DNA from: Phaeobacter sp. QD34_24
GTDB lineage: Bacteria; Pseudomonadota; Alphaproteobacteria; Rhodobacterales; Rhodobacteraceae
Direction of reading: 5' to 3'
NCBI RefSeq assembly: GCF_028890115.1
Contig: NZ_JARCJD010000020.1
Span: 1 to 60,368 of the forward strand
DNA length: 60,368 nucleotides
Shown piece after piece: positions 37,170 to 47,348 of this stretch (positions are counted from its first letter, which is position 1; each line of letters begins with the position of its first letter). A model generated the notes under the pieces. That model was not told the origin of the DNA. It saw only the letters and a program-made list of their open reading frames with translations, and did no database searches. A program made the position numbers and the translations under genes.

Positions 37170-39671
37170 GTGCTCAGGTTCATTCTATCCTTCTTTGGCT
37201 CCATCTTCAGCACCATCACCCTGGGTATTGCCATGGTGGCGCTGACGATTGGCGGAGTGTTCTGGATCTACGGCCAGGACCTGCCAAGCCATGAATCGCT
37301 GGCGCAGTACCAGCCGCCGACCATCAGCCGGATCTATTCGGGCGAGGGGCAGCTGATCGACGAATTCGCCCAGGAGCGCCGCCTGTTCACGCCATCGGAT
37401 GAAATCCCGGTGCTGGTGAAACAGGCGTTTATCTCCGCCGAGGACAAGAATTTCTATTCCCACAAGGGATATGATGCCCGTGGTATCGCCGCCGCCGCCT
37501 ATGAGGCGGTGCGCTCGCGCGGCTCCAACGTGCGCGGCGCCTCCACCATCACCCAGCAGGTGATGAAGAACTTCCTGCTGTCCGGCGACCGCAAGGCCGC
37601 GCGCAAGATCAAGGAGATCATCCTTGCCACCCGCCTGGAGGAGACGCTCTCCAAGGACAAGATCCTGGAGCTGTACCTGAACGAGATCTTCCTGGGCCAG
37701 AACTCCTATGGGGTGACGGCGGCGGCGCAGACCTATTTCAACAAGACCCTGGGTGAATTGGCCCCGCATGAGGCGGCCACATTGGCCTCCATGCCCAAGG
37801 CACCGTCGGATTATCACCCGGTGCGGCGCAAGGACCGCCTGCTGGCACGGCGTAACTATGTGCTGCGGGAGATGTTCGAGAACGGCTATATCTCGGAGGA
37901 TGTCTACAAGCTGGAAGAGGCGCAGCCGCTGCGCTCGGTGCAGAACGGTGATTTCGAGAGTTTCCGCACCGCTCTGCCGCCGCGCGATTACTTCACCGAT
38001 GAAATCCGCCGTCAGCTGAGCCAGGACTTTGGCGAGGGCGAGTTCTTTACCGGCGGTTTCACCGTGCGCGCCACCATCGACGAAGAGATGCAGACCGAAG
38101 CGGCCCTCGCCATGCGGCTGGGGCTGGAGAAATACGACCGTTCGCGCGGGATCTGGCAGGGCACAGGGGTGACCCTGTCCGAAGAGGATCTGGCCTCGGA
38201 GGCGGCCTGGCGTGCGGCCCTCGAGAATGCCGAGGTGCCCCGCGATATCGACCTTGGCGGCAAATGGCTGCCTGCCGTGGTGTTGGAGATCGCCGATCAG
38301 TCGCTGACCGTCGGGGTCGAGGGGGGTGCCGATCTGGGCCGCGTGCCGCGCGCCGACATCAAATGGATGAAGGGCAGCTTCAAGGACAACCTGACCCGCG
38401 GCGATGTGGTTCTGGTGCGCGCCGAGATGAAGGATGACGCCTTCAGCCACTGGTCTTTGCGCCAGGTGCCCGAGGTACAGGGCGGGTTTGTCGCCATGGA
38501 TGTGAACACCGGCCGGGTTCTGGCCATGCAGGGGGGCTTCTCCTACCAGCATTCTGTGTTCAACCGCGCCACCCAGGCACAACGTCAGCCGGGGTCTAGT
38601 TTCAAGCCCTTCGTCTATGCCGCGGCGCTGGACAGCGGCTATAGTCCGGCAACCATCGTCGTGGACGCCCCGATCGAGATCGACACGCCGCAGGGGCTGT
38701 GGCGGCCCAAGAACTCCACCAATAAGTTCTACGGGCCCACCCCGCTGCGCACCGGCATCGAGATGAGCCGGAACCTGATGACCATCCGCCTGGCACAGGA
38801 AGTGGGGATGCCGGTGGTGGCGGGCTATGCGGAACGGTTCGGCGTCTATGACAATATGGGCACCTTCCTGGCAAACTCCCTGGGTGCCGAGGAGACCACG
38901 CTTTACAAGATGGTCGCGGCCTATGCGATGTTCGCCAATGGCGGCCAGCGGGTTCAGCCGACCCTGGTGGACCGGGTTCAAGACCGCTTTGGCAAGACGA
39001 TCTACCGCCACGATGACCGCGATTGCGTGGATTGTTCCGTGGCCAACCTGCCCGAAGGGCGCAGCCCCCGCATCGTGGCCGATCGCGATCAGGTGATGGA
39101 TCCGATCACTGCCTATCAGCTGACCTCGATGATGAAGGGTGTGGTGGATCGCGGCACCGCCTCCAGCGTGATCAAGCTGCCGGTCCCCGCGGCGGGCAAG
39201 ACAGGCACCACCAATGATTCCCGCGATGTCTGGTTCGTGGGCTTCACCTCCAATATAGTCGCTGGCTGTTACATGGGCTTTGACCAGCCCCGCCCGATGG
39301 GGCGCGGTGCCTATGGCGGCACCATGTGCGGGCCTGTGTTTCAGCAGTTCATGACGAAGGCGGTCGAGAAATTCGGCGGCGGGCCCTTCACCGTGCCCGA
39401 GGGCGGTCATTTCATCAAGATCGACCGCTACACCGGCGCGCCGCTGCCCAATGATGCCTCGGGTGCGCATGTGGTGGCCGAGTATTTCCGCGATGGCGCC
39501 GAGCCGATCTTCGGCATGACCTTCGACGGCGGCTTTGCCATGGGATCGAACCTGCCTTTGCTGGAAGAGGTGCAGCAATCCGGGCGGCAGGTGACCACCT
39601 CCAGCGGTGGGACTGCGGTTCTTGGGCCCAAGGCCAGTTTCGGCACCATCAGTTCCGGTGGTCTTTACTGA
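37170..39671 (+). CDS. penicillin-binding protein 1A family, bifunctional glycosyltransferase/transpeptidase
   Basis: 833 residues. N-terminal TM anchor (LSFFGSIFSTITLGIAMVAL) then a GT51 peptidoglycan glycosyltransferase with catalytic Glu in AFISAEDKNFYSHKGYD and QTYFNKTLGELAPHEAA. A large OB-like insert follows (about 300-440), then the transpeptidase with SSFK in RQPGSSFKPFVYAAALDSG near 475, SRN near 530 and KTG in AAGKTGTTNDSRDVW near 675. Class A PBPs make and crosslink murein; length and domains fit PBP1A. The start is GTG 37170 after AAAGAGG. Confidence 0.93.
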   Translation: MLRFILSFFGSIFSTITLGIAMVALTIGGVFWIYGQDLPSHESLAQYQPPTISRIYSGEGQLIDEFAQERRLFTPSDEIPVLVKQAFISAEDKNFYSHKGYDARGIAAAAYEAVRSRGSNVRGASTITQQVMKNFLLSGDRKAARKIKEIILATRLEETLSKDKILELYLNEIFLGQNSYGVTAAAQTYFNKTLGELAPHEAATLASMPKAPSDYHPVRRKDRLLARRNYVLREMFENGYISEDVYKLEEAQPLRSVQNGDFESFRTALPPRDYFTDEIRRQLSQDFGEGEFFTGGFTVRATIDEEMQTEAALAMRLGLEKYDRSRGIWQGTGVTLSEEDLASEAAWRAALENAEVPRDIDLGGKWLPAVVLEIADQSLTVGVEGGADLGRVPRADIKWMKGSFKDNLTRGDVVLVRAEMKDDAFSHWSLRQVPEVQGGFVAMDVNTGRVLAMQGGFSYQHSVFNRATQAQRQPGSSFKPFVYAAALDSGYSPATIVVDAPIEIDTPQGLWRPKNSTNKFYGPTPLRTGIEMSRNLMTIRLAQEVGMPVVAGYAERFGVYDNMGTFLANSLGAEETTLYKMVAAYAMFANGGQRVQPTLVDRVQDRFGKTIYRHDDRDCVDCSVANLPEGRSPRIVADRDQVMDPITAYQLTSMMKGVVDRGTASSVIKLPVPAAGKTGTTNDSRDVWFVGFTSNIVAGCYMGFDQPRPMGRGAYGGTMCGPVFQQFMTKAVEKFGGGPFTVPEGGHFIKIDRYTGAPLPNDASGAHVVAEYFRDGAEPIFGMTFDGGFAMGSNLPLLEEVQQSGRQVTTSSGGTAVLGPKASFGTISSGGLY

Positions 39672-39792
39672 CAACAGGACCAAGACCAGAGAGGGCAGCC
39701 TCAGCCAGCAGGGGCGGCCCTGCAAGCCCTTGTTCTGCCTTTGGCAGTGAGCTATCACCCAGCTCTGAACGTGATGACAGGATGATCCCAAG

Positions 39793-40917
39793 ATGCGCGC
39801 TGAAACCCAGAATATCGTGACTGAGATCGAGAAGTCCCTGGAGCTTCTCGCGCAGCGGCTGAATTGGGAAACCGCCGAGTTCCGCCTGGAGGAATTCAAT
39901 GCCCGCGTGGAGGATCCGACCCTCTGGGATGATCCCGAAGCGGCGCAGAAGCTGATGCGCGAACGGCAGATGCTGGTTGATGCGATCAATACCTACAAGG
40001 GTATCAAGCAGGATCTGGCCGACAATATCGAGCTGATCGAACTTGGCGAGATGGAAGAGGATGCCGAGGTCGTCGCCGACGCCGAAGAGGCGCTGAAGGC
40101 GCTGAAGGTCACCGCCGCCGAGAAGGAGCTGGAAGCGCTTCTGGATGGCGAGGCGGACGGCAACGATACCTTCCTTGAGATCAACGCAGGTGCGGGCGGC
40201 ACCGAAAGCTGCGACTGGGCGTCGATGCTGGCGCGCATGTATGTGCGCTGGGCGGAAAAGAAGGGCTACAAGGTCGAACTGCAGTCTGAAAGCGCGGGCG
40301 AAGAGGCAGGCATCAAATCCGCCTCCTACAAGATCTCCGGTCCCAATGCCTATGGCTGGCTGAAATCCGAAAGCGGCGTGCACCGGCTGGTGCGGATCTC
40401 GCCCTATGACTCGGCAGCGAAACGCCACACCTCGTTCAGTTCGGTCTGGGTCTACCCGGTGGTGGACGACAATATCTATATCGAGGTGAACCCGGCGGAT
40501 ATCCGTATCGATACCTATCGCTCCTCGGGCGCGGGCGGTCAGCACGTCAACACCACCGACTCGGCGGTGCGAATCACCCACCATCCCACCGGTATCGTGG
40601 TGACCAGCTCGGAGAAGTCCCAGCACCAGAACCGCGACATTGCCATGAAAGCGCTGAAATCGCGCCTCTACCAGCTGGAGCTGGACCGCCGCAACGCGGC
40701 CATCAACGAGGCGCATGAGAACAAGGGCGACGCGGGCTGGGGCAACCAGATCCGCTCCTACGTCCTGCAGCCCTATCAGATGGTGAAGGATCTGCGCACC
40801 GGCCATGAGACCTCTGACACCAAGGGCGTGTTGGACGGGGATCTCGATGGCTTCATGGCGGCGACCCTGGCCATGGATGTCTCCGGCAAGAGCCGCGCGG
40901 ACGCGCAAGCCGAGTAA
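39793..40917 (+). CDS. prfB: peptide chain release factor 2
   Basis: 374 residues, RF2. The catalytic GGQ is in [17 protein letters not shown] near residue 245, and the stop-recognising tripeptide position reads SPY ([14 protein letters not shown]) where enterobacterial RF2 has SPF. It ends UGA- and UAA-programmed translation. There is no in-frame TGA near residue 25 and the N-terminus is continuous from ATG 39793, so the programmed +1 frameshift of many bacteria is absent here. It follows the PBP1A gene with a 121-bp gap. Confidence 0.95.
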   Translation: MRAETQNIVTEIEKSLELLAQRLNWETAEFRLEEFNARVEDPTLWDDPEAAQKLMRERQMLVDAINTYKGIKQDLADNIELIELGEMEEDAEVVADAEEALKALKVTAAEKELEALLDGEADGNDTFLEINAGAGGTESCDWASMLARMYVRWAEKKGYKVELQSESAGEEAGIKSASYKISGPNAYGWLKSESGVHRLVRISPYDSAAKRHTSFSSVWVYPVVDDNIYIEVNPADIRIDTYRSSGAGGQHVNTTDSAVRITHHPTGIVVTSSEKSQHQNRDIAMKALKSRLYQLELDRRNAAINEAHENKGDAGWGNQIRSYVLQPYQMVKDLRTGHETSDTKGVLDGDLDGFMAATLAMDVSGKSRADAQAE

Positions 40918-41022
40918 TGCGGCCGCGCTTGCGGGCGACATGAGGCCGGGGCAAGTCTCGGCTTTCTTTTGCAAAACTCTGCCGCTAGGCTCTGTTCTAA
41001 CCAGGAACGGAGCCTTGCCGCC

Positions 41023-42438
41023 ATGCCCCAAGACAGCCTTCAATACTGTTCGGCCAGTGATCTTCTGGCGCAATTGCGCGAGGGCAGCCTGACGGCTGAG
41101 GCGCTGATGGAGCGCACCCTGGCGCGTATCGCGGCGGTGAACCCGGATCTCAATGCCATCGTGGCGCTCAGGCCCGCTGAAGAGCTGATGGAGGAGGCCC
41201 GCAAGGCCGATGCCATGCGCGCGGCCCATGTGCCGCTGGGCCCGCTGCATGGTCTGCCGATGGCGGTGAAGGATCTGGCCAACGTGAAAGGCATCGCCTC
41301 GACCCAGGGCTCGCCGCTCATGAAGGATTTTGTCCCGACAGAGGATGAGCTGTTCGTCTCCCGCCTGCGGGCGGCGGGGGCGATCCTGATCGGCAAGACC
41401 AATACGCCGGAATTCGGGCTGGGCTCGCACACCTTCAACCCGGTCTATGGCGCGACGCGCAATCCCTTTGACGGGGGGCGCACCTGTGGCGGCTCTTCTG
41501 GCGGGGCGGCCGTTGCCCTGGCTGCCGATATGGTGGCGCTGGCCGATGGCTCCGACATGATGGGATCGCTGCGCAACCCGGCGGGCTGGAACAATGTCTA
41601 CGGTTTTCGCCCCACCTGGGGCTGGGTGCCCTCTGACCCCAAGGGCGATCTGTTTATGCATCCGCTATCGACCCTTGGCCCCATGGCGCGCAGCCCCGAG
41701 GATATCGGGCTGCTCCTTGACGTGATGGCCGGGCCGGATCCGCGCCAGCCATTGGCCTCGGGCGGGGCGCCGGTTATGCCGCTGCCGGAACCGGACCCAA
41801 TGCGGATCGGTTGGCTTGGCGATTGGGGCGGCGCTTTCCCGATGGAGGACGGCATTCTGGACACCTGCGAAGCTGCGCTGAAGACCTTCGCGGATCTCGG
41901 CCATAGCGTCGAAGCCGTGGCGCCGCCGTTTCCGGCCGAAAAGATCTGGGAGTCCTGGATCACCCTGCGGTCCTTTGCGGTGGCTGCGGGCCTGCGCGTG
42001 TTTGAAGGCCGCAAGGAGCATCTGAAGGACACCGCCATCTGGGAGCTGGAGCGCGGGTTTGCCATGACCGCGCAGCAGGTGCAGGAGGCGTCGGATCTGC
42101 GCTCGGACTGGCAGCGCGCGGCGATACGGCTGTTTTCGGACTATGACGCGCTGATCCTGCCCACGGCACAGTGCTGGCCCTTCCCCGTCGAGATCGATTA
42201 CCCGCGCGAGATCGCAGGGGTGCAGATGGATACCTATCATCGCTGGATGCAGGTCGTGCTGCCGGTCAGCCTGTTGGGGCTGCCCTGCCTGGCCGTACCG
42301 GCAGGGTTCGGGGAGGCGGGCCTGCCCATGGGCCTGCAGATCTTTGGCGCCCAGGGACAGGACCAGACCCTTCTGGCCCTGGGGCAACAGTATCACGGGG
42401 CCACGCATTGGCCTCAGAAAGCGCCTCCGCCGGGGTGA
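41023..42438 (+). CDS. amidase-signature family hydrolase (paralog 2)
   Basis: 471 residues from ATG 41023 (GGAG upstream); the frame is open to 40969. The Lys of the triad is K83 in PMAVKDLAN, the serine pair is in [10 protein letters not shown] near 158, and the nucleophile position reads [11 protein letters not shown], Ser near 182. In most family members this loop is DIGGS, so the second Gly is Met here. Substrate unknown. It is about 40% longer in upstream reading frame but only this part is conserved. It precedes DUF2189 closely. Confidence 0.85.
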   Translation: MPQDSLQYCSASDLLAQLREGSLTAEALMERTLARIAAVNPDLNAIVALRPAEELMEEARKADAMRAAHVPLGPLHGLPMAVKDLANVKGIASTQGSPLMKDFVPTEDELFVSRLRAAGAILIGKTNTPEFGLGSHTFNPVYGATRNPFDGGRTCGGSSGGAAVALAADMVALADGSDMMGSLRNPAGWNNVYGFRPTWGWVPSDPKGDLFMHPLSTLGPMARSPEDIGLLLDVMAGPDPRQPLASGGAPVMPLPEPDPMRIGWLGDWGGAFPMEDGILDTCEAALKTFADLGHSVEAVAPPFPAEKIWESWITLRSFAVAAGLRVFEGRKEHLKDTAIWELERGFAMTAQQVQEASDLRSDWQRAAIRLFSDYDALILPTAQCWPFPVEIDYPREIAGVQMDTYHRWMQVVLPVSLLGLPCLAVPAGFGEAGLPMGLQIFGAQGQDQTLLALGQQYHGATHWPQKAPPPG

Positions 42439-42485
42439 GGAGAGACCCGGGAGGAGGAGAGACGTTTCGGGGAGGGAACGGATCC

Positions 42486-43253
42486 ATGACAGAAAAGGCC
42501 TTTGGCGTACCGGAGCTGCAACCCATGCGCGCAGAGATCCTGCGCGATGCGCTGAAATGCGGCTGGAAGGATTTCCTGGCGCGTCCCGGCTACGGGCTGT
42601 TCTTTGCCGGCTTTTACGTTGTGGCGGGCTGGGCGATGACCTGGATCACGCTTGCGACCGGCACCACCTTCTGGATGGTTCTGGCCGCCATTGGGTTCCC
42701 GCTGATCGGTCCCTTTGCCGCCGTGGGTCTTTACGAGGTGTCGCATCGGCTCGAGCAGGGCGAGGAGATGGACGCGCGCGCCATTCTGGGCGTGGTCCTG
42801 CAGCAAAGCCGCCGTCAGCTGCCCTCGATCTGCGCCATCATTATCGTGGTCTTCCTGTTCTGGTTCTTTCTGGGGCACATGATCTTTGCCCTGTTCCTGG
42901 GGCTTTCCACCATGACCAATATCTCCAGCTCGCTGGATGTCTTCCTGACGGTTCAAGGGCTCAGCATGCTGGGTGTCGGCACCGTGGTGGGGGCGCTGTT
43001 TGCGCTGCTTCTTTACATGATCACCGTGATTGCGCTGCCCCTGCTGCTGGATCGCGAGGTGGATTTTGTCACCGCGATGATCACCAGCTTCACCTATGTG
43101 CAGCAGAACTTCGTTGCGATGATGATCTGGGCGGCGGTGATCGCCATTCTCACCTTTGCGGCGATGCTGCCCGGTTTCCTCGGGCTGCTGCTGGTGCTGC
43201 CGCTATTGGGACATGCGACCTGGCATATCTACCGCTTGATCGCCCATCATTAA
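42486..43253 (+). CDS. DUF2189 multi-pass membrane protein
   Basis: 255 residues with about six hydrophobic segments ([99 protein letters not shown]). The central [16 protein letters not shown] is typical of DUF2189. It is annotated in this family only by structure; function unknown. ATG 42486 follows GGGGAGGG at the spacing of a good ribosome site. The gene lies 47 bp after the amidase and may be cotranscribed. Confidence 0.85.
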   Translation: MTEKAFGVPELQPMRAEILRDALKCGWKDFLARPGYGLFFAGFYVVAGWAMTWITLATGTTFWMVLAAIGFPLIGPFAAVGLYEVSHRLEQGEEMDARAILGVVLQQSRRQLPSICAIIIVVFLFWFFLGHMIFALFLGLSTMTNISSSLDVFLTVQGLSMLGVGTVVGALFALLLYMITVIALPLLLDREVDFVTAMITSFTYVQQNFVAMMIWAAVIAILTFAAMLPGFLGLLLVLPLLGHATWHIYRLIAHH

Positions 43254-43273
43254 CGGGGCAGGTTCTCGGGCGA

Positions 43274-44104
43274 TCAGTTGAACCGCTCCTTGGTCCGCAA
43301 CAGCCTGCGGTGATAGGGCAGCAGCTGGTCTTCGCTCACAAAGCCGGTGCCGCGTGCCGCTGAGATGGCCGGAGCCAGATCCCGCCCAAGGTATTCATAG
43401 ACCATGCGGGTGACGCGTTCGTCGCCGCCTTCGCGCACGGTGCGGGCGACGTAGCCGACCCAGAAATTGTTCTCCAACGAGGCCACCCGGGCCAGGTAGT
43501 TGAAGGAGTAGGCCATCGACCGGCGCCGCGAAATCAGGAAGGCGACGCCATCCTCGTGGCAGCTGACGACACCGCGGAACTCGCGCGAGGCGGGATCTTC
43601 CGGCAGCCCCTGATGGCGCATGGCCTCCTTGGCTTCGAACCCCTTGATATAGGTTTCGCCGCTTTCCCCGCGGAAGACCTGCACCAGACCGACCACGAAA
43701 CTGTCGGCATTGATAAAGCTGCGGCGGGTGAACCGATAGAAGCCGGAGGCAAAAAGCTGTTCGCTGAGGTTCTGGAACCCATGGCCGAGGAAGTCTGCCA
43801 GAAACGGTCCGGTGAGGATCTTGCCTTGCTTGCCAAGTGTGTCGACAGGCTCCAGCAGAATGCGCGCATCCACGTCAAAGAAGCAGCAGATCCGATCCAG
43901 GACGTCCGGACGCGGGAAACTTTCGCCGGACATGTAGCGATTGAACTGCGTCCGATTGATGCCAAGGCGCCGCGACAGTTCCGAGATCGAGGGGTATTGC
44001 AGCGCCAGATGACGCAGGTTGGCGCCAAACATATCGCGCAATTCGGCGGGTGACCGGGATTGTCGTGTCCCGTTCCGCGTGTTTCCGGTGGCAGATGTTG
44101 CCAT
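43274..44104 (-). CDS. XRE-family transcriptional regulator with C-terminal ligand-like domain
   Basis: 276 residues. An N-terminal XRE/Cro HTH occupies about residues 20-75 (LRHLALQYPSISELSRRLGINRTQ, FNRYMSGESFPRP). The remaining ~190 residues are an alpha/beta domain with no name I can give. It is shorter than ScfR/RamB-type regulators (about 470 residues with a DUF955 domain) and is not one of them. It is convergent with the DUF2189 gene and divergent from the small unknown gene across 204 bp. ATG 44104 follows GAGGATCG. Confidence 0.75.
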   Translation of the reverse strand: MATSATGNTRNGTRQSRSPAELRDMFGANLRHLALQYPSISELSRRLGINRTQFNRYMSGESFPRPDVLDRICCFFDVDARILLEPVDTLGKQGKILTGPFLADFLGHGFQNLSEQLFASGFYRFTRRSFINADSFVVGLVQVFRGESGETYIKGFEAKEAMRHQGLPEDPASREFRGVVSCHEDGVAFLISRRRSMAYSFNYLARVASLENNFWVGYVARTVREGGDERVTRMVYEYLGRDLAPAISAARGTGFVSEDQLLPYHRRLLRTKERFN

Positions 44105-44308
44105 TGCTCGATCCTCTGACGACAGAAATGACCTGTCTTCTAAATAGCTTTTGGATGCTTGCTGCTGTTTCGCGTCAAGTGTGGTTCGATATGACGTCAG
44201 ATGATCACGCTAACTGACACAAATTGCAAGAGGTCGACGCAGTATTTGCCATGTTGGCACACCGTCAATTGCCGCAAAATTGAGCGATAAACGAACGAGG
44301 CCTGCACG

Positions 44309-44656
44309 ATGATTGGATATGTACTTTGGAGCGATGTCAGTGGAGACAAGGCCATCATCTGGTGCGAAGATCAGGGCGATCTCGCTTATTTTCATGGAAA
44401 ACCTGAAGCTTCGCAGGCTGCTGTCTGCAAGGGAGACTGGATCCAGTTCGATCTGACCCAAAAGGGAAACATGCGCCTGGCGGCCAATGCGCGTGTGCTG
44501 GATGGCGAAGGCGTCCCGGATCTTGCCGAGGAGTTGATCAAGGCGGTGTCGTCGGGGGCGCGGCAGGTCGATGGTACGGGCAGTACTGCCATGGGCAGCA
44601 ATGTGATTCCCTTCCCCCTTCCGGCAAACAGGAGCAAGACGATCCGTTACGGCTGA
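44309..44656 (+). CDS. small hypothetical protein with an OB-fold-like N-terminus
   Basis: 115 residues. Residues 1-62 read as short beta strands (MIGYVLWSDVSGDKAIIWCEDQG, GDWIQFDL, MRLAANARVL) in an order resembling a cold-shock/OB fold, but the RNP motifs are not conserved, so this is a guess from strand pattern. The C-terminus is flexible and Pro/Lys-rich. ATG 44309 follows GAGG. It is divergent from the XRE regulator. Confidence 0.55.
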   Translation: MIGYVLWSDVSGDKAIIWCEDQGDLAYFHGKPEASQAAVCKGDWIQFDLTQKGNMRLAANARVLDGEGVPDLAEELIKAVSSGARQVDGTGSTAMGSNVIPFPLPANRSKTIRYG

Positions 44657-44759
44657 TGGGCCGCGCACTGGGGTCTATGGCGTGTTTGGCCCGGGGGGCG
44701 TCGCACCCGGAGTGACACTGAGGCAGGGGTGATACCAGGCCACGGGTGATGCAGTCTAG

Positions 44760-44792
44760 AAAAAGGGCCGACCCGGGTGGGCGGCCCTTTTT
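44760..44792. terminator. bidirectional intrinsic terminator
   Basis: AAAAAGGGCCG (44760-44770) and CGGCCCTTTTT (44782-44792) around an 11-base loop, between the convergent small-protein gene and ilvN. A runs on one side and T runs on the other allow both directions. Confidence 0.9.
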
Positions 44793-44849
44793 GTGTTCTT
44801 GTCTGTTTTGCTTGCCCGCTCAGCACTGCAGGCTGCATGGGACCGGCGG

Positions 44850-45410
44850 TCAGCTGCCCCGCAGCAGAGCTGCAACGCCCGTGCGTGCAATCTCTGCCAG
44901 CCCAAGCGGACGCATCAGCTCGGCAAAGGCATCGATTTTTTCCGGCGCGCCGGTGATCTCGAAGATGAAGCTTTCCAGGGTGCTATCCACCACATTGGCG
45001 CGGAAGATATCCGCCAGGCGCAGCGCCTCGACCCGCTTGTCGCCGTCGCTCACCACCTTGAGGATGGCCAGTTCGCGTTCGACCGAGGGGCCTTCGACGG
45101 TCAGATCGTGGACCTCGCGCACGGAAATGATACGGCCCAGCTGCGCCTTGATCTGTTCGATCACCTGTGGCGTGCCGGTGGTGACAACGGTGATGCGGCT
45201 GAGGTGACCGGTGTGATCCACCTCGGCCACGGTCAGGCTTTCGATATTGTAGCCACGCCCCGAGAACAGGCCGATGACACGGGCCAGAACGCCCGGTTCG
45301 TTTTCAACCAGTAGCGCCAGGGTGTGGCGTTCCTGCACGTCGGAAAACGTGGGGCGCAGGTTATACGCCGAATGTTTGGAGGCGCCTTTTTTGATGTGTA
45401 GGGCAGACAT
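44850..45410 (-). CDS. ilvN: acetolactate synthase small (regulatory) subunit
   Basis: 186 residues; the valine-sensing regulatory subunit of acetohydroxyacid synthase. The ACT domain near residues 28-100 (HTLALLVENEPGVLARVIGLFSGRGYNIESL) is diagnostic, and the C-terminal half has VSDGDKRVEALRLADIFRANVVD. ATG 45410 follows AAGGAC; an upstream open stretch to 45461 is less conserved. It lies 75 bp after ilvI on the same strand and is under the same leader. Confidence 0.95.
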   Translation of the reverse strand: MSALHIKKGASKHSAYNLRPTFSDVQERHTLALLVENEPGVLARVIGLFSGRGYNIESLTVAEVDHTGHLSRITVVTTGTPQVIEQIKAQLGRIISVREVHDLTVEGPSVERELAILKVVSDGDKRVEALRLADIFRANVVDSTLESFIFEITGAPEKIDAFAELMRPLGLAEIARTGVAALLRGS

Positions 45411-45485
45411 GGGATTGTCCTTTTTCCTATCGGTCCGCGGCTCAGTCGTCGAACCCGTCAATTTCGTGAAAGGGGGCAGTGTGGA

Positions 45486-47237
45486 TCAGACCAGCACCGC
45501 GCCACCAGCCTGAATGGCGCCCTGGGTCTCGGCGTCGCCCAGCAGCATTTCGTTATGGGGTTTGCCCGAGGGGATCATCGGGAAGCAGTTCTCGTGCTTC
45601 TCAACCAGGCAGTCAAAGACCACCGGACCGTCGTGGTTGATCATCTCCATGATGGCATCGTCCAGATCCTTGGGATCGGTGCAGAGGATGCCCTTGGCGC
45701 CAAAGGCCTCGGCGAGCTTCACGAAATCGGGCAGCGCTTCGGACCACGAATGACTGTAGCGTTCGCCATGCAGCAGCTCCTGCCACTGGCGTACCATGCC
45801 CAGGCGTTCGTTGTTGAGGATGAACTGTTTCACCGGCAGGCGGTATTGTGCTGCGGTGCCCAGCTCCTGCATGTTCATCAGCCATGACGCCTCGCCGGCG
45901 ACGTTGATCACCAGCGCATCCGGATGTGCCATCTGAACGCCGATGGAGGCCGGGAAGCCATAGCCCATGGTGCCAAGCCCGCCCGAGGTCATCCAGCGGT
46001 TGGGATCCTCAAAGCCGAGGAACTGCGCGGCCCACATCTGGTGCTGGCCCACCTCGGTGCAGACATAGCGGTCGTGGCCCTTGGTCAGCTCTTCGAGGCG
46101 CTGCAGGGCATATTGCGGCTTGATGGTGCCTTCGGAGGGTTTGTAGGCAAGGCAGTTCACCTTGCGCCAATCGGCGATCTTGGCCTGCCATTTGGCCAGC
46201 GCTTCCTTGTTGGTCTTGCGGCCGCGCGCCTTCCAGACCTTCAGAAGGTCTTCCAGCACATGGCCCACATCACCCACGATCGGGATGTCCACGCGGATCA
46301 CCTTGTTGATCGAGGAGGGGTCGATATCGATGTGCGCCTTCAGGGATTTGGGGCTGAAGGCATCGATGCGGCCGGTGATCCGGTCATCGAACCGCGCGCC
46401 GATGTTGATCATCAGATCGCAGTCGTGCATCGCCATATTGGCCTCGTAAAGACCATGCATGCCCAGCATGCCCAGCCAGTTTTCGCCCGAGGCCGGATAG
46501 GCGCCCAGCCCCATCAAGGTGGAGGTCACCGGGAAGCCGGTTGCATCCACGAGTTCGCGCAGCAGCTGGCTGGCGCCGGGGCCGGAGTTGATGACGCCGC
46601 CACCAGTATAAAACACCGGGCGTTTGGCGGTTTCCATGGCGGCGACCAGCTCGGTGATCTCCTCCATGTCGCCCTTCACGGGCGGCTGGTAGTGCGAGGC
46701 GGCAGGCTTCGGCCCGCTATAGGGGCCGGTTGCAAACTGCACGTCCTTGGGGATGTCGATCAGAACCGGGCCGGGGCGGCCGGAGGTTGCCACGTGGAAG
46801 GCTTCATGCAGGGTCCCCGCGAGCTTGTCGGTGTCTTTCACCAGCCAGTTATGCTTGGTGCAGGGGCGGGTGATGCCGACGGTATCTGCCTCCTGAAAGG
46901 CGTCCGAGCCGATCATGAAGGTGGGTACCTGGCCGGTCAGAACCACCAGCGGAATGGAATCGAGCAGCGCATCCGTCAGGCCGGTCACCGCATTGGTGGC
47001 GCCGGGGCCCGAGGTCACCAGCACAACGCCGGGCTTCCCGGTCGAACGCGCATAGCCTTCGGCGGCATGTACCGCGCCTTGCTCGTGGCGGACCAGAATG
47101 TGCCGAATATCGTTCTGCAGGAAGATTTCGTCATAGATCGGAAGCACGGCGCCACCGGGGTATCCGAATACCGTGTCCACACCCTGATCCTTCAGAGCCT
47201 GGACAACCATTTTTGCGCCGGTCATTTCACGTTTCAT
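45486..47237 (-). CDS. ilvI: acetolactate synthase large (catalytic) subunit
   Basis: 583 residues. ThDP-dependent enzyme of valine, leucine and isoleucine synthesis, condensing two pyruvate, or pyruvate with 2-oxobutyrate. N-terminal PYR domain YPGGAVLPIYDEIF; the catalytic Glu that activates ThDP is in VRHEQGAVHAAEGYARS near residue 52. The PP domain metal motif reads VINVAGEASWLMNMQE with Glu at the usual Asp of GDG (codon 45891-45893), followed by FILNNERLGMVRQW. ATG 47237 is preceded by GGAG at nine bases; the frame is open to 47276. Leader peptide and attenuator lie upstream. Confidence 0.95.
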   Translation of the reverse strand: MKREMTGAKMVVQALKDQGVDTVFGYPGGAVLPIYDEIFLQNDIRHILVRHEQGAVHAAEGYARSTGKPGVVLVTSGPGATNAVTGLTDALLDSIPLVVLTGQVPTFMIGSDAFQEADTVGITRPCTKHNWLVKDTDKLAGTLHEAFHVATSGRPGPVLIDIPKDVQFATGPYSGPKPAASHYQPPVKGDMEEITELVAAMETAKRPVFYTGGGVINSGPGASQLLRELVDATGFPVTSTLMGLGAYPASGENWLGMLGMHGLYEANMAMHDCDLMINIGARFDDRITGRIDAFSPKSLKAHIDIDPSSINKVIRVDIPIVGDVGHVLEDLLKVWKARGRKTNKEALAKWQAKIADWRKVNCLAYKPSEGTIKPQYALQRLEELTKGHDRYVCTEVGQHQMWAAQFLGFEDPNRWMTSGGLGTMGYGFPASIGVQMAHPDALVINVAGEASWLMNMQELGTAAQYRLPVKQFILNNERLGMVRQWQELLHGERYSHSWSEALPDFVKLAEAFGAKGILCTDPKDLDDAIMEMINHDGPVVFDCLVEKHENCFPMIPSGKPHNEMLLGDAETQGAIQAGGAVLV

Positions 47238-47276
47238 CTGCTTTTGCTCCAGTTGGCGGCAACGTCCATTCCGCAT

Positions 47277-47307
47277 AAAAAAAGCCCCCGATTTTCTGGT
47301 CGGAGGC
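47277..47307 (-). terminator. attenuator terminator before ilvI
   Basis: On the minus strand: GCCTCCGA - CCAGAAAA - TCGGGGGC followed by a run of seven T. It lies 40 bp upstream of the ilvI start and downstream of the leader peptide, so readthrough would be regulated. Confidence 0.85.
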
Positions 47308-47348
47308 GCATGGGTCAGATTATGGTCTACCGTTACCGGCCCATGCGC
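47306..47348 (-). promoter_or_regulatory. competing hairpin of the ilv attenuator
   Basis: GCGCATGGG (inside leader codons Arg-Met-Gly) pairs perfectly with CCCATGCGC further downstream. The downstream arm overlaps the left arm of the terminator by two bases at 47306-47307, so the two structures are at least partly exclusive. The model of ribosome position choosing between them is inferred. Confidence 0.6.

Noticed and set aside
39793-39900. Looked for the usual programmed +1 frameshift of prfB
   Set aside because: No in-frame TGA with the shift signal; the frame is continuous.
37185-39989. A 934-codon open frame antisense to the PBP1A gene
   Set aside because: Same cause: GC-rich third positions of the sense gene keep the antisense frame open.
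43274-44104. XRE regulator considered as the ScfR protein for the prpE repeats
   Set aside because: It is 276 residues and lacks the DUF955-type part of ScfR proteins; it lies 35 kb from prpE.
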